From Streptococcus sanguinis (lineage in GTDB: Bacteria; Bacillota; Bacilli; Lactobacillales; Streptococcaceae): a stretch of DNA of 64,000 nt. The first letter of the stretch is position 1; every line of letters starts with the position of its first letter. The notes beneath the pieces are model-generated. The model saw only the letters and a list, made by a program, of their open reading frames with translations. It did no database searches and was not told where the DNA came from. A program made the position numbers and the translations under genes. Of the stretch, positions 26,998-36,143 are shown in pieces. Location of the stretch: positions 372,001-436,000 of the forward strand of contig NZ_LS483364.1 of assembly GCF_900475275.1 (NCBI RefSeq). The letters run 5' to 3'.

Positions 26998-28611
26998 ATG
27001 TCAACTAAATATATTTTTGTCACCGGTGGTGTAGTTTCTTCTATCGGGAAAGGGATTGTGGCAGCTAGCTTGGGCCGCCTTTTAAAGAATCGAGGTCTCA
27101 AAGTTACGATTCAGAAATTTGACCCTTATATCAATATTGATCCCGGAACCATGAGTCCTTACCAGCATGGGGAAGTGTTTGTGACAGATGATGGAGCTGA
27201 GACGGATCTGGATCTGGGGCATTATGAGCGTTTTATTGACATCAATCTCAATAAATACTCCAATGTCACCACTGGTAAAATCTATAGCGAAGTCCTGCGC
27301 AAGGAGCGAAAAGGCGAGTATCTGGGGGCGACGGTCCAAGTCATTCCACATATTACAGATGCTCTCAAGGACAAGATCAAGCGGGCAGCACGGACGACGG
27401 ACTCGGATGTGATTATCACAGAGGTCGGTGGCACAGTGGGCGACATCGAGTCTCTTCCTTTTTTAGAAGCTTTGCGCCAGATGAAGGCGGATGTCGGTGC
27501 AGATAATGTCATGTATATCCATACGACCCTCCTGCCCTATCTCAAGGCAGCCGGTGAAATGAAGACCAAGCCGACTCAGCATTCTGTCAAAGAGTTGCGC
27601 GGTTTGGGGATTCAGCCTAATATGCTGGTTATTCGGACAGAGAAGCCAGCTGGACAAAATATCAAAAACAAACTGGCTCAATTCTGTGATGTGGCGCCGG
27701 AGGCGGTCATTGAGTCGCTAGATGTGGAGCATCTTTACCAAATTCCTCTCAATTTGCAGGCGCAAAAGATGGACCAAATCGTCTGTGACCATCTGAAGCT
27801 GGATGTGCCGGCGGCAGATATGACAGAGTGGTCAGCCATGGTAGAGAAAGTGATGAGTCTGGAAAAGCATGTACGTATTGCTCTGGTCGGCAAGTATGTC
27901 GAGTTACCAGATGCCTATATTTCAGTTGTTGAAGCGCTCAAGCATGCAGGTTATGCCAATGATGCGGAGGTTAAGTTTGACTGGATTGATGCGAATCAGG
28001 TAACTGCCGAAAACGCCGCAGAGCTTCTTGGAAGTGCGGATGGGATTATCGTTCCGGGTGGCTTTGGTCAGAGAGGAACTGAGGGTAAGATTCAGGCAAT
28101 CCGCTATGCGCGTGAGCAGGATGTGCCTATGTTGGGGATTTGCTTGGGCATGCAGTTAACCTGTGTCGAATTCGCCCGTCATGTCCTAGGATTGGCAGAT
28201 GCCAACTCAGCGGAGCTCAATCCAGACACACCGTATCCGATTATTGACCTCATGCGTGATCAGATTGATGTCGAAGACTTGGGTGGGACGCTGAGACTGG
28301 GGCTCTATCCTTCTAAACTTAAGCCTAGCTCTAAGGCAGCAGCAGCTTACGACCATCAAGAAGTCGTGCAGCGCCGTCACCGTCATCGCTATGAGTTTAA
28401 CAATGCTTTCCGCAAGCAGTTTGAGGCAGCCGGATTTGTATTTTCCGGAGTTTCACCGGACAATCGCTTGGTCGAAATAGTGGAAATCCCAGAAAATAAA
28501 TTCTTCGTGGCCTGTCAGTATCACCCAGAGCTTTCTAGCCGACCGAACCGACCTGAAGGTCTTTATACAGCCTTTGTCACAGCAGCGGTAGAAAAGAGCT
28601 TGGATAGATAG
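26998..28611 (+). CDS. pyrG: CTP synthase (glutamine hydrolysing)
   Basis: A 537-residue enzyme converting UTP to CTP with ATP and glutamine. The N-terminal amidoligase domain (about 1-265) has [17 protein letters not shown] with its P-loop. The C-terminal class I glutaminase domain has the nucleophile Cys 382 in GICLGMQL and the His/Glu pair in [10 protein letters not shown]. All key residues are present. It starts at ATG 26998 behind AAAAGGAGCACG. Expression is probably set by CTP through the leader described upstream. Confidence 0.98.
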   Translation: MSTKYIFVTGGVVSSIGKGIVAASLGRLLKNRGLKVTIQKFDPYINIDPGTMSPYQHGEVFVTDDGAETDLDLGHYERFIDINLNKYSNVTTGKIYSEVLRKERKGEYLGATVQVIPHITDALKDKIKRAARTTDSDVIITEVGGTVGDIESLPFLEALRQMKADVGADNVMYIHTTLLPYLKAAGEMKTKPTQHSVKELRGLGIQPNMLVIRTEKPAGQNIKNKLAQFCDVAPEAVIESLDVEHLYQIPLNLQAQKMDQIVCDHLKLDVPAADMTEWSAMVEKVMSLEKHVRIALVGKYVELPDAYISVVEALKHAGYANDAEVKFDWIDANQVTAENAAELLGSADGIIVPGGFGQRGTEGKIQAIRYAREQDVPMLGICLGMQLTCVEFARHVLGLADANSAELNPDTPYPIIDLMRDQIDVEDLGGTLRLGLYPSKLKPSSKAAAAYDHQEVVQRRHRHRYEFNNAFRKQFEAAGFVFSGVSPDNRLVEIVEIPENKFFVACQYHPELSSRPNRPEGLYTAFVTAAVEKSLDR

Positions 28612-28681
28612 ACTTGCTTTGTCTGACCTAAGCGACTTTTTTAGAGAAATGTTATAATGAAAAACAAAAGGAGGAAAGAAG

Positions 28682-29092
28682 ATGTTTCTAAACATTTTAG
28701 CTAGTATTCGTACTAATAATTTTCAAGATGAGTATTGTGTAGAAAAAATTCAAGCTCTCTGGCAGGAACAAGAGGAAGCGGTGAAAGAAGCTTTTTCCCA
28801 AGGGGAACCGGTCTATGCTGTCTATCATGACTATGCCAGTGATTACAAAGGAGACTACAGTCTCTCTATCTGCCGTTTGACAGATGGGGAAGTCTATGAT
28901 TTTGATACATCCGAGCAGACCTATCAAGTATTTGAAGCGGATAAGGAGGATCCTCAAGCGATTCTTCATGCTTGGCAGAGGATTTGGCAGGCAGAAGAAA
29001 CAGGTGAGCTTCATCGAGACTACACTATTGACTTTGAAAAATACGATCCCGACCAAACGGTGGCTGTCTTTATTGCGACTCAGCAGCACTGA
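28682..29092 (+). CDS. small protein resembling GyrI/effector-binding domains
   Basis: A 136-residue cytoplasmic protein. The arrangement of QGEPVYAVYHDYASDYKGDYSLSICR, TYQVFEADKEDPQAILHAWQRIWQ and the closing DYTIDFEKYDP...VAVFIATQ is like the stand-alone GyrI-type (AraC effector-binding) fold. In that fold a Tyr/Trp- and Glu-lined cleft binds small ligands. No DNA-binding domain is attached. A gene of its own, with a TATAAT-like box at about 28652-28657 and AAAGGAGGAAAG site. The family call is tentative. Confidence 0.6.
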   Translation: MFLNILASIRTNNFQDEYCVEKIQALWQEQEEAVKEAFSQGEPVYAVYHDYASDYKGDYSLSICRLTDGEVYDFDTSEQTYQVFEADKEDPQAILHAWQRIWQAEETGELHRDYTIDFEKYDPDQTVAVFIATQQH

Positions 29093-29191
29093 GTTTTCTG
29101 TGTTCCTGCCTTAGCTTCATTTTCGCTTAGATTTCCTAGATTTGCTGATTGAGTAGAAAGTTGATTTTTTGAAATAAACTAAAGAATTTTC

Positions 29192-29220
29192 TTGACAAGC
29201 CTTAGCTGTCCTGTTATACT
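29192..29220 (+). promoter_or_regulatory. tRNA-Leu promoter
   Basis: TTGACA (29192-29197), 17 bases, TATACT (29215-29220), 16 bases before the tRNA. Confidence 0.9.
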
Positions 29221-29236
29221 AGTAAGGTACTCAATC

Positions 29237-29322
29237 GCGGGGATGGCGGAATTGGCAGACGCGCAGGACTAAGGATCCTGTGACCGCTTTAGGTCGTGAG
29301 GGTTCAAGTCCCTCTCTCCGCA
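29237..29322 (+). tRNA. tRNA-Leu, anticodon AAG
   Basis: An 86-base class II tRNA. The acceptor GCGGGGA pairs with TCTCCGC, the anticodon stem CAGGA/TCCTG encloses CTAAGGA (anticodon AAG), a long variable arm follows, and the T arm is GAGGG-TTCAAGT-CCCTC. No CCA is encoded. A34 would need deamination to inosine by TadA to read CUC as well as CUU. Confidence 0.93.
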
Positions 29323-29328
29323 TCAAGT

Positions 29329-29357
29329 AAGCTGACTTCGGTCAGCTTTTTCTTTTT
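29329..29357 (+). terminator. tRNA-Leu terminator
   Basis: AAGCTGAC-TTCG-GTCAGCTT, perfect stem with a stable TTCG loop, then TTTTC and more T. Confidence 0.92.
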
Positions 29358-29364
29358 ACACTAG

Positions 29365-29389
29365 AGACGCTTAAAAAGGCTAAGCGTCT
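29365..29389. repeat. inverted repeat upstream of fba
   Basis: AGACGCTTA-N7-TAAGCGTCT, a perfect 9-bp stem with no T run after it. A second small palindrome, GTGGTTTAACCAC, lies at about 29461-29473 close to the fba start. Either could be an operator or leader hairpin. Confidence 0.45.
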
Positions 29390-29499
29390 CCCTGCAATTC
29401 TTTAAAATTTCAGGAAAAACTAGCAATTTTAGTGGAAAAGTGATAAAATAAACAATGTAAGTGGTTTAACCACAAAAAATAAGAGGAGGCCTGATAAGA

Positions 29500-30381
29500 A
29501 TGGCAATCGTTTCAGCAGAAAAATTTGTCCAAGCAGCTCGTGACAATGGTTACGCAGTTGGTGGATTCAACACAAACAACCTTGAGTGGACTCAAGCTAT
29601 CCTGCGTGCGGCAGAAGCTAAGAAAGCACCAGTGCTTATCCAAACTTCAATGGGTGCTGCTAAATACATGGGTGGCTACAAAGTTGCTCGTAACTTGATC
29701 GCTAACCTTGTAGAATCAATGGGCATCACTGTACCAGTTGCGATTCACTTGGACCATGGTCACTACGAAGATGCACTTGAGTGTATCGAAGTTGGTTACA
29801 CTTCTATCATGTTTGATGGTTCACACCTTCCAGTAGAAGAAAACCTTAAATTGGCTAAAGATGTTGTTGAAAAAGCACACGCTAAAGGTATCTCAGTAGA
29901 AGCTGAAGTTGGTACTATCGGTGGTGAAGAAGACGGTATCATCGGTAAAGGTGAATTGGCTCCAATCGAAGACGCTAAAGCAATGGTTGAAACTGGAATC
30001 GACTTCTTGGCAGCAGGTATCGGTAACATCCACGGCCCATACCCAGCAAACTGGGAAGGTCTTGACCTTGACCACTTGAAGAAATTGACAGAAGCTCTTC
30101 CAGGTTTCCCAATCGTATTGCACGGTGGTTCAGGTATTCCTGATGACCAAATCCAAGCAGCTATTAAACTTGGTGTTGCGAAAGTTAACGTTAACACTGA
30201 ATGCCAAATCGCATTCGCTAACGCAACTCGTGCATTCGCTCGCGACTACGAAGCAAACGAAGCAGAATACGACAAGAAGAAACTCTTCGACCCACGTAAA
30301 TTCTTGGCTGACGGTGTAAAAGCTATCCAAGCATCAGTTGAAGAACGTATCGACGTATTCGGTTCAGAAGGTAAAGCATAG
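29500..30381 (+). CDS. fba: class II fructose-bisphosphate aldolase
   Basis: A 293-residue zinc-dependent aldolase that splits fructose 1,6-bisphosphate into two triose phosphates in glycolysis. Zinc and catalytic motifs are visible: HLDHGHYEDALE (about 83-94), SIMFDGSHLPVEEN, EAEVGTIGGEEDG, GIGNIHGPY and VLHGGSGIPD (the last near 207-216). Codon use is strongly biased to the high-expression set (GGT, AAC, GAA), unlike many neighbours. The start follows AGAGGAGGCC. Own terminator. Confidence 0.97.
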   Translation: MAIVSAEKFVQAARDNGYAVGGFNTNNLEWTQAILRAAEAKKAPVLIQTSMGAAKYMGGYKVARNLIANLVESMGITVPVAIHLDHGHYEDALECIEVGYTSIMFDGSHLPVEENLKLAKDVVEKAHAKGISVEAEVGTIGGEEDGIIGKGELAPIEDAKAMVETGIDFLAAGIGNIHGPYPANWEGLDLDHLKKLTEALPGFPIVLHGGSGIPDDQIQAAIKLGVAKVNVNTECQIAFANATRAFARDYEANEAEYDKKKLFDPRKFLADGVKAIQASVEERIDVFGSEGKA

Positions 30382-30399
30382 GAAGCTTGATATATTTTT

Positions 30400-30432
30400 A
30401 AAAAAGTTTATCCGAAAGGATAAGCTTTTTTT
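30400..30432 (+). terminator. fba terminator
   Basis: A long A-rich stem capped by TTATCC-GAAA-GGATAA, followed by seven T residues. Confidence 0.9.
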
Positions 30433-30496
30433 GTATTATGACAATTGGACAAATAAAGAACAAATAATATTTTTCTTACAATCTAATAAAAAAATC

Positions 30497-30525
30497 TTGA
30501 CAGACTAGATGATGAGGAGTAAAAT
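30497..30525 (+). promoter_or_regulatory. pht-adcAII promoter
   Basis: TTGACA (30497-30502), 17 bases, TAAAAT (30520-30525). The rest of 30433-30700 is an AT-rich leader with the AdcR boxes and no visible gene. Confidence 0.85.
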
Positions 30526-30526
30526 A

Positions 30527-30550
30527 TTAACCAGTTAATTAACTAGTTAA
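30527..30550. promoter_or_regulatory. two adjoining AdcR boxes (zinc repressor operator)
   Basis: TTAACCAGTTAA (30527-30538) and TTAACTAGTTAA (30539-30550) each match the AdcR consensus TTAACYRGTTAA. They abut exactly and cover the expected transcription start. Confidence 0.92.
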
Positions 30551-30700
30551 TTAGTTTAGTAAGTTGTTAAAAATTGGGTTTCTTCTATATTTTATAGAAA
30601 AAATATTTAGATGATTTCTTTGGGGGTATATTATGAGTTAATTGTAAATTGTGATAGGTTTTAGCGAATTCTATGTAATCAAAAAAGAAAGTGATATTCA

Positions 30701-33121
30701 ATGGAAAAAAATAAGAAATACTTAACAGGAATTGTTGTCATTGCTACTGTGGGTCTTTTTGCTCATCAGTTAGGTTATTATCAGGCAAACAGTTCGATTA
30801 AAAAATCCAATCGAGTTAGCTATATTGATGGTAAGCAAGGTGTTGAAAAGTCTGAGGAGTTAACGCCTGACGAAGTAAGCAAAAAAGAGGGGATTAACGC
30901 GGAGCAGATTGTTATCAAAATTACTGATCAGGGTTATGTCACTTCTCATGGCGATCACTATCATTATTATAATGGGAAAGTTCCATATGATGCTATTTTC
31001 AGCGAAGATCTTTTGATGAAAGATCCCAACTATCAACTTAGGACTGAGGATATTGTCAATGAAGTCAAGGGTGGATATGTTATCAAGGTTAATGGACAAT
31101 ATTATGTTTATCTGAAAGATATAGCTCGTGCGGATAATATTCGCAGTAAGGAAGAGATTAATCGTCAAAAACAGGAACATGGTCATAATGTTACGAAAAT
31201 AAGCAATGAAGTAGCAACAGCTAGAGCTCAAGGCCGTTACACAACAGATGATGGCTATGTTTTTAATGCTTCAGACATTATTGAGGATACGGGAGAAGCG
31301 TATATTGTACCTCATGGTGATCATTTTCACTATATCCCAAAAAGTGATTTGTCGCCTAGTGAGCTAGCTGCAGCTCAAGCTTACCTATCAGGTAGAGGAA
31401 AAGTAGCTAGTACTGTAGTCAGCCCTTCGTATAATAATGGAAACGGTGGCTGGATACAGACACAACCTACTTTTACTCAAATTTCAAACAACTATCAACC
31501 GAGTCAAGGAGAAGATGTTAAGAGTCTCCTTCAGCAACTTTATAATCTTCCACTTAGTCAGCGTCATGTTGAATCAGATGGCTTGATCTTTGATCCAGCA
31601 CAAATTACTAGTCGAACCCAAAATGGAGTAGCAGTGCCGCATGGTAATCATTATCACTTTATTCCTTATACACAAATGTCAGCATTGGAAGAAAAGCTTG
31701 CTCGGACAATTCCTCTTATAAGTCAGCCTAATAAACCTATGTTAGGATTGACACCTTATAGACCTATACCAACTCCATCTCAACCAGCTTTAAAACCGAT
31801 TCTTCCTCCAAAGTTAAATTTGGAACATGCGGATTCATTGGATAAGGATTTAATCCAGCAGGTCGTTAGGAAAATAGCTGACGGTTATGTGCTAGAGGAT
31901 AAAGGAGTGTCCCGCTATCTTTTAGCTAAAGACTTGCCTAAAGAGATTATTACAGCGATTGAAAATAAATTGGCGAAGCAGAAAAGCATATCTCATGTCC
32001 TGCAAGCTAAGAAAGAATCAGTTGAACCGAAAAATCAAGAATTTTACGATAAAGTATATGGTCTTCTGACTCAGGCCCATCAGCAATTGCTAGAAAATAA
32101 GGGACGTTTGTCAGATTTTCAAGCCTTGGATGATTTAGTGAAGCGTTTGAATGATGAAACAAGTGATAAGGTGCAATTAATTGATGACTTATTAGCATTT
32201 CTTGCGCCTATCAATCATCCAGAACGTCTAGGCAAAGCAAATTCACAGATTGAGTATACTGAAACCGAAGTTCGAGTAGCCCAGCTAGCTGACAAATATA
32301 CGACATCTGATGGATATATCTTTGATGCGCGCGATATTATCAGCGACGAAGGAGATGCTTATGTAACCCCTCATATGGGACACAGTCACTGGATAGGAAA
32401 AGATAGTCTTTCAGCTAAAGAAAAAGCAGCTGCTCAGACCTATACTAAAGAAAAAGGTCTGCTTCCACCTGCACCAACAGATGATTCCAAAGCCAATCCA
32501 AGTGGAGAAAGTGCGTCTGCTATCTACGAACGTGTTCAAGGAGAGAAACGGATACCGCTCGTTCGTCTGCCTTACAATGTTGAGCATACTGTAGCAGTAA
32601 AAAATGGTAATCTGATTATCCCTCATAAGGATCACTACCACAACATCAAATTTGCTTGGTTCGATGATAAGACTTACCGAGCTCCTAATGGCTATACATT
32701 AGAGGATTTATTTGCAACTATCAAGTATTATGTTGAACATCCAGATGAGCGACCACAGTCTAGCGATGGATGGGGGAATGCAAGTGATCATGTTTTAGGT
32801 AAAAAAGATGACAAGGAGGATGCTGTTAGCCCAGAGAAACCTCAAGAAGAAGTTGAAGAGGAAACACCAACTGAGCCAGAAGTACCTCAAGTTGAAACTG
32901 CTAAAGTAGAAGCTAAGTTGCAAGAGGCGGAAGACTTACTTGAAAAGACGACGGATCCAAGTTTGAAATCCAATGCAACTGAGACCTTAACAGGATTGCG
33001 AAATAATCTTAATTTAGGGACTATGGATAATAATAACATCATGGCAGAAGTAGAAAAACTGTTAACCTTGTTGAAATCAGCTGTTTCAACACCTGCTACT
33101 AATACAGAAACAACACCTTGA
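30701..33121 (+). CDS. pneumococcal histidine triad-type (Pht) zinc-scavenging surface protein
   Basis: An 806-residue exported protein with an uncleaved-looking or atypical signal segment (residues 6-27) and five HxxHxH triads: HGDHYH (83), HGDHFH (205), HGNHYH (314), HMGHSH (558) and HKDHYH (642). Repeated Pht domains surround them (YTTDDGYVFNASDI and YTTSDGYIFDARDI are two such blocks). A coiled, acidic C-terminal tail follows. Pht proteins bind Zn and help feed the zinc lipoprotein AdcA-II. The adcAII gene follows in the same operon, and two AdcR boxes cover the promoter, so it should be induced when zinc is scarce. Confidence 0.93.
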   Translation: MEKNKKYLTGIVVIATVGLFAHQLGYYQANSSIKKSNRVSYIDGKQGVEKSEELTPDEVSKKEGINAEQIVIKITDQGYVTSHGDHYHYYNGKVPYDAIFSEDLLMKDPNYQLRTEDIVNEVKGGYVIKVNGQYYVYLKDIARADNIRSKEEINRQKQEHGHNVTKISNEVATARAQGRYTTDDGYVFNASDIIEDTGEAYIVPHGDHFHYIPKSDLSPSELAAAQAYLSGRGKVASTVVSPSYNNGNGGWIQTQPTFTQISNNYQPSQGEDVKSLLQQLYNLPLSQRHVESDGLIFDPAQITSRTQNGVAVPHGNHYHFIPYTQMSALEEKLARTIPLISQPNKPMLGLTPYRPIPTPSQPALKPILPPKLNLEHADSLDKDLIQQVVRKIADGYVLEDKGVSRYLLAKDLPKEIITAIENKLAKQKSISHVLQAKKESVEPKNQEFYDKVYGLLTQAHQQLLENKGRLSDFQALDDLVKRLNDETSDKVQLIDDLLAFLAPINHPERLGKANSQIEYTETEVRVAQLADKYTTSDGYIFDARDIISDEGDAYVTPHMGHSHWIGKDSLSAKEKAAAQTYTKEKGLLPPAPTDDSKANPSGESASAIYERVQGEKRIPLVRLPYNVEHTVAVKNGNLIIPHKDHYHNIKFAWFDDKTYRAPNGYTLEDLFATIKYYVEHPDERPQSSDGWGNASDHVLGKKDDKEDAVSPEKPQEEVEEETPTEPEVPQVETAKVEAKLQEAEDLLEKTTDPSLKSNATETLTGLRNNLNLGTMDNNNIMAEVEKLLTLLKSAVSTPATNTETTP

Positions 33122-33191
33122 TTTTTATCTGTTTTTAGATATGAATGTTTTATTGATAAATAAAAGATGAACCAACAATTTTGGAGTTAAT

Positions 33192-34109
33192 ATGAAGAAA
33201 AGAACTGCAGTATTAATAACGCTGAGTATACTAGCTCTGATGCTGGGAGCGTGTACTCAGAAAGAAGAACAACAAGCTAAAGGTTTGAAGATTGTGACCA
33301 GTTTTTATCCGGTTTATGCCATGGTTAAAGAAGTATCTGGTGATTTGAATGATGTTCGCATGATTCAATCTAGTACAGGGATCCATTCTTTTGAACCATC
33401 AGCTAATGATATAGCGTCTATCTATGATGCGGATGTTTTTGTCTATCATTCACATACCTTAGAGTCATGGGCGGGGAGCCTAGATCCAAATTTGCAAAAA
33501 TCTAAGGTGAAAGTGCTGGAAGCATCCGAAGGAATGACCTTGGAGCGTGTACCGGGTTTGGAAGACGTGGAAGCTGGCGAAGGAATCGATGAAAAAACTC
33601 TCTACGATCCTCATACATGGCTAGATCCTGAAAAAGCTGGTGAAGAAGCGCAGATTATTGCGGATAAGCTATCTGAACTCGATAAAGAACATAAGGAAAT
33701 ATATCAAAAAAATGCTAAGAAATTCATTGCTAAAGCTCAAGAATTGACCAAAAAATACCAACCAATCTTTGAAAAGGCTAAGCAAAAGACTTTCGTCACT
33801 CAACATACTGCGTTCTCGTATTTAGCAAAGCGGTTTGGTTTGCAGCAGCTAGGTATTGCAGGGATTTCTCCTGAACAAGAGCCAAATGCAAGGCAGCTTA
33901 CTGAAATTCAAGAATTTGTGAAAACCTATAAAGTTAAGACGATTTTTACCGAAAGTAATGCATCGTCGAAAGTGGCAGAAACGCTCGTAAAGTCAACAGG
34001 TGTCAGGCTAAAAACTCTCAATCCTTTGGAAGCAGATCCTCAAAATGATAAAAACTACCTAGAGAATCTAGAAGAAAACATGAGTATCTTGGCTAAAGAA
34101 TTGAAATGA
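33192..34109 (+). CDS. adcAII: zinc-binding lipoprotein AdcA-II / Lmb (cluster A-I solute-binding protein)
   Basis: A 305-residue lipoprotein. The signal peptide ends in the lipobox LGAC with Cys 21. The rest matches the ZnuA-like fold: FYPVYAMVKEVSGD, the first His in GIHSFEPS, VYHSHTLESW, DPHTWLDP and TQHTAFSYLAKRFG. It lacks the C-terminal ZinT domain that distinguishes AdcA, so it is the AdcA-II/Lmb type. It captures Zn for the AdcBC permease encoded elsewhere. Related proteins have been reported to bind laminin. Co-transcribed with pht, 70 bases apart. Confidence 0.93.
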   Translation: MKKRTAVLITLSILALMLGACTQKEEQQAKGLKIVTSFYPVYAMVKEVSGDLNDVRMIQSSTGIHSFEPSANDIASIYDADVFVYHSHTLESWAGSLDPNLQKSKVKVLEASEGMTLERVPGLEDVEAGEGIDEKTLYDPHTWLDPEKAGEEAQIIADKLSELDKEHKEIYQKNAKKFIAKAQELTKKYQPIFEKAKQKTFVTQHTAFSYLAKRFGLQQLGIAGISPEQEPNARQLTEIQEFVKTYKVKTIFTESNASSKVAETLVKSTGVRLKTLNPLEADPQNDKNYLENLEENMSILAKELK

Positions 34110-34148
34110 GAAGGTAAAGCTTAATCTAGCTGAACAATACAAAACAGA

Positions 34149-34175
34149 AACCTGCCTGTAAAGGTGGGTTTTTTT
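34149..34175 (+). terminator. terminator after adcAII
   Basis: AACCTGCC pairs with GGTGGGTT (two G-T pairs), followed by seven T residues. Confidence 0.8.
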
Positions 34176-34329
34176 GGTGTGTGACAAAATATGATAATTA
34201 TTTTTAAATTACCTATGTTCGTTTGAAAGTAAAAGTGGTAGTATAGTGAGGAGATAAGATTCTATTTTCCTGAGTTAAGTAGGGAAATGATCTGTAACAT
34301 GAATTGAATGATGGGATATTGAGAAACGT

Positions 34330-35322
34330 ATGGCAATGATAGAAGTAGAGCATCTTCAGAAAAATTTTGTGAAGGCTGTCAAGGAACCGGGATTGAAGGG
34401 GGCTTTGCGCTCCTTTATTCATCCTGAAAAGCAGACCTTTGAAGCGGTCAAGGATTTAACCTTTGAGGTTCCAAAAGGGCAGATTTTAGGCTTTATCGGG
34501 GCCAACGGTGCTGGGAAGTCGACAACCATCAAAATGCTGACAGGAATTCTGAAACCGACATCTGGTTTTTGTCGAATCAACGGCAAAATTCCGCAGGATA
34601 ATCGTCAAGACTATGTCAAGGATATTGGAGTGGTCTTCGGACAACGAACCCAGCTATGGTGGGATTTGGCACTGCAAGAGACCTATACAGTCTTGAAGGA
34701 AATTTATGATGTGCCAGACTCGCTTTTCCATAAGCGCATGGACTTTTTGAATGAAGTCTTGGATTTGAAGGAATTTATCAAAGATCCCGTGCGGACTCTT
34801 TCACTTGGTCAACGGATGCGGGCGGACATTGCGGCTTCCTTACTTCATAATCCCAAGGTTCTCTTTTTAGATGAACCAACCATTGGGTTGGACGTTTCGG
34901 TCAAGGACAATATTCGTCGGGCTATCACCCAGATTAATCAGGAGGAAGAAACAACCATTCTCTTGACCACTCATGACCTGAGCGACATTGAGCAACTCTG
35001 TGATCGGATTTTTATGATTGACAAGGGGCAGGAGATTTTTGATGGAACGGTTAACCAGCTCAAGGAAACCTTTGGCAAGATGAAGACTCTCTCCTTTGAA
35101 CTACTACCAGGTCAAAGTCACCTCGTTTCTCACTATGAAGATTTTTCGGATATGACCATTGATAGACAAGGAAACAGTCTCAATATTGAATTCGATAGTT
35201 CCCGCTACCAGTCGGCTGATATTATCAAGCAAACCCTGTCTGATTTTGAAATTCGTGATTTGAAGATGCTAGATACGGATATTGAGGATATTATCCGTCG
35301 CTTCTATCGAAAGGAGCTCTAA
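34330..35322 (+). CDS. ABC transporter ATP-binding protein (NodI/DrrA-like)
   Basis: A 330-residue ATPase with Walker A GANGAGKST (about 56-64), Walker B VLFLDEPTIGLD and a signature LSLGQRMRAD. The variant signature LSLGQ is usual in this exporter group. The C-terminal extension (about 235-330) is a domain often seen with DUF990-type permeases. Two permease genes follow with 1-base gaps, forming a heteromeric exporter. The substrate is unknown. Related operons are widespread in Firmicutes and linked to stress or antimicrobial resistance. Confidence 0.9.
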   Translation: MAMIEVEHLQKNFVKAVKEPGLKGALRSFIHPEKQTFEAVKDLTFEVPKGQILGFIGANGAGKSTTIKMLTGILKPTSGFCRINGKIPQDNRQDYVKDIGVVFGQRTQLWWDLALQETYTVLKEIYDVPDSLFHKRMDFLNEVLDLKEFIKDPVRTLSLGQRMRADIAASLLHNPKVLFLDEPTIGLDVSVKDNIRRAITQINQEEETTILLTTHDLSDIEQLCDRIFMIDKGQEIFDGTVNQLKETFGKMKTLSFELLPGQSHLVSHYEDFSDMTIDRQGNSLNIEFDSSRYQSADIIKQTLSDFEIRDLKMLDTDIEDIIRRFYRKEL

Positions 35323-35323
35323 G

Positions 35324-36142
35324 ATGGTCAAATTGTGGAGACGTTACAAACCCTTTATCAATGCAGGGGTTCAGGAGTTGATTACCTATCGAGTCAACTT
35401 TCTTCTCTATCGAATTGGCGATGTCATGGGAGCTTTTGTGGCCTTTTATCTCTGGAAGGCAGTCTTTGATTCCTCGCAAGAATCTTTGATTCAGGGCTTC
35501 AGTATGGCGGATATCACCCTCTACATCATCATGAGTTTTGTGACGAACCTTCTGACCAGGTCGGATAGCTCTTTTATGATCGGGGAGGAGGTCAAGGATG
35601 GCTCCATTATCATGCGCTTGCTGAGACCAGTTCATTTTGCGGCCTCCTATCTCTTCACCGAACTTGGTTCCAAGTGGTTGATTTTTATTTCTGTTGGAGT
35701 TCCATTTCTATGTGTCATTGTATTGGTAAAAATCCTTTCTGGGCAAGGGATTGTAGAAGTGCTGGGATTAACTGTCCTTTATCTCTTTAGCTTAACGCTG
35801 GCCTACCTGATTAACTTTTTCTTTAATATCTGCTTTGGATTTTCAGCCTTTGTATTTAAAAATCTATGGGGTTCTAATCTACTCAAGACTTCTATAGTGG
35901 CCTTTATGTCGGGGAGTTTGATTCCCTTGGCTTTCTTTCCTAAAATTGTTTCAAATATTCTTTCCTTTTTGCCTTTTTCATCCTTGATTTACACTCCGGT
36001 TATGATTATCGTTGGGAAATACGATGCCAGTCAGATTCATCAAGCGCTTTTGCTACAGTTTTTCTGGCTCTTAGTGATGGTGGGCTTGTCTCAGTTGATT
36101 TGGAAAAGAGTCCAGTCATTTATCACCATTCAAGGAGGTTAG
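35324..36142 (+). CDS. ABC-2 permease, DUF990 type, subunit 1
   Basis: A 272-residue membrane protein with six probable helices. The pattern WRRYKPFINAGVQELITYRVNFLLYRIGDVMGAFVAFYLW followed by RSDSSFMIGEEVKDGSIIMRLLRPVHF is typical of the DUF990 (ABC2_membrane_6) group. I chose ATG 35324, one base after the ATPase stop, since the longer frame upstream overlaps that gene. Pairs with the next gene. Confidence 0.88.
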   Translation: MVKLWRRYKPFINAGVQELITYRVNFLLYRIGDVMGAFVAFYLWKAVFDSSQESLIQGFSMADITLYIIMSFVTNLLTRSDSSFMIGEEVKDGSIIMRLLRPVHFAASYLFTELGSKWLIFISVGVPFLCVIVLVKILSGQGIVEVLGLTVLYLFSLTLAYLINFFFNICFGFSAFVFKNLWGSNLLKTSIVAFMSGSLIPLAFFPKIVSNILSFLPFSSLIYTPVMIIVGKYDASQIHQALLLQFFWLLVMVGLSQLIWKRVQSFITIQGG

Positions 36143-36143
36143 T

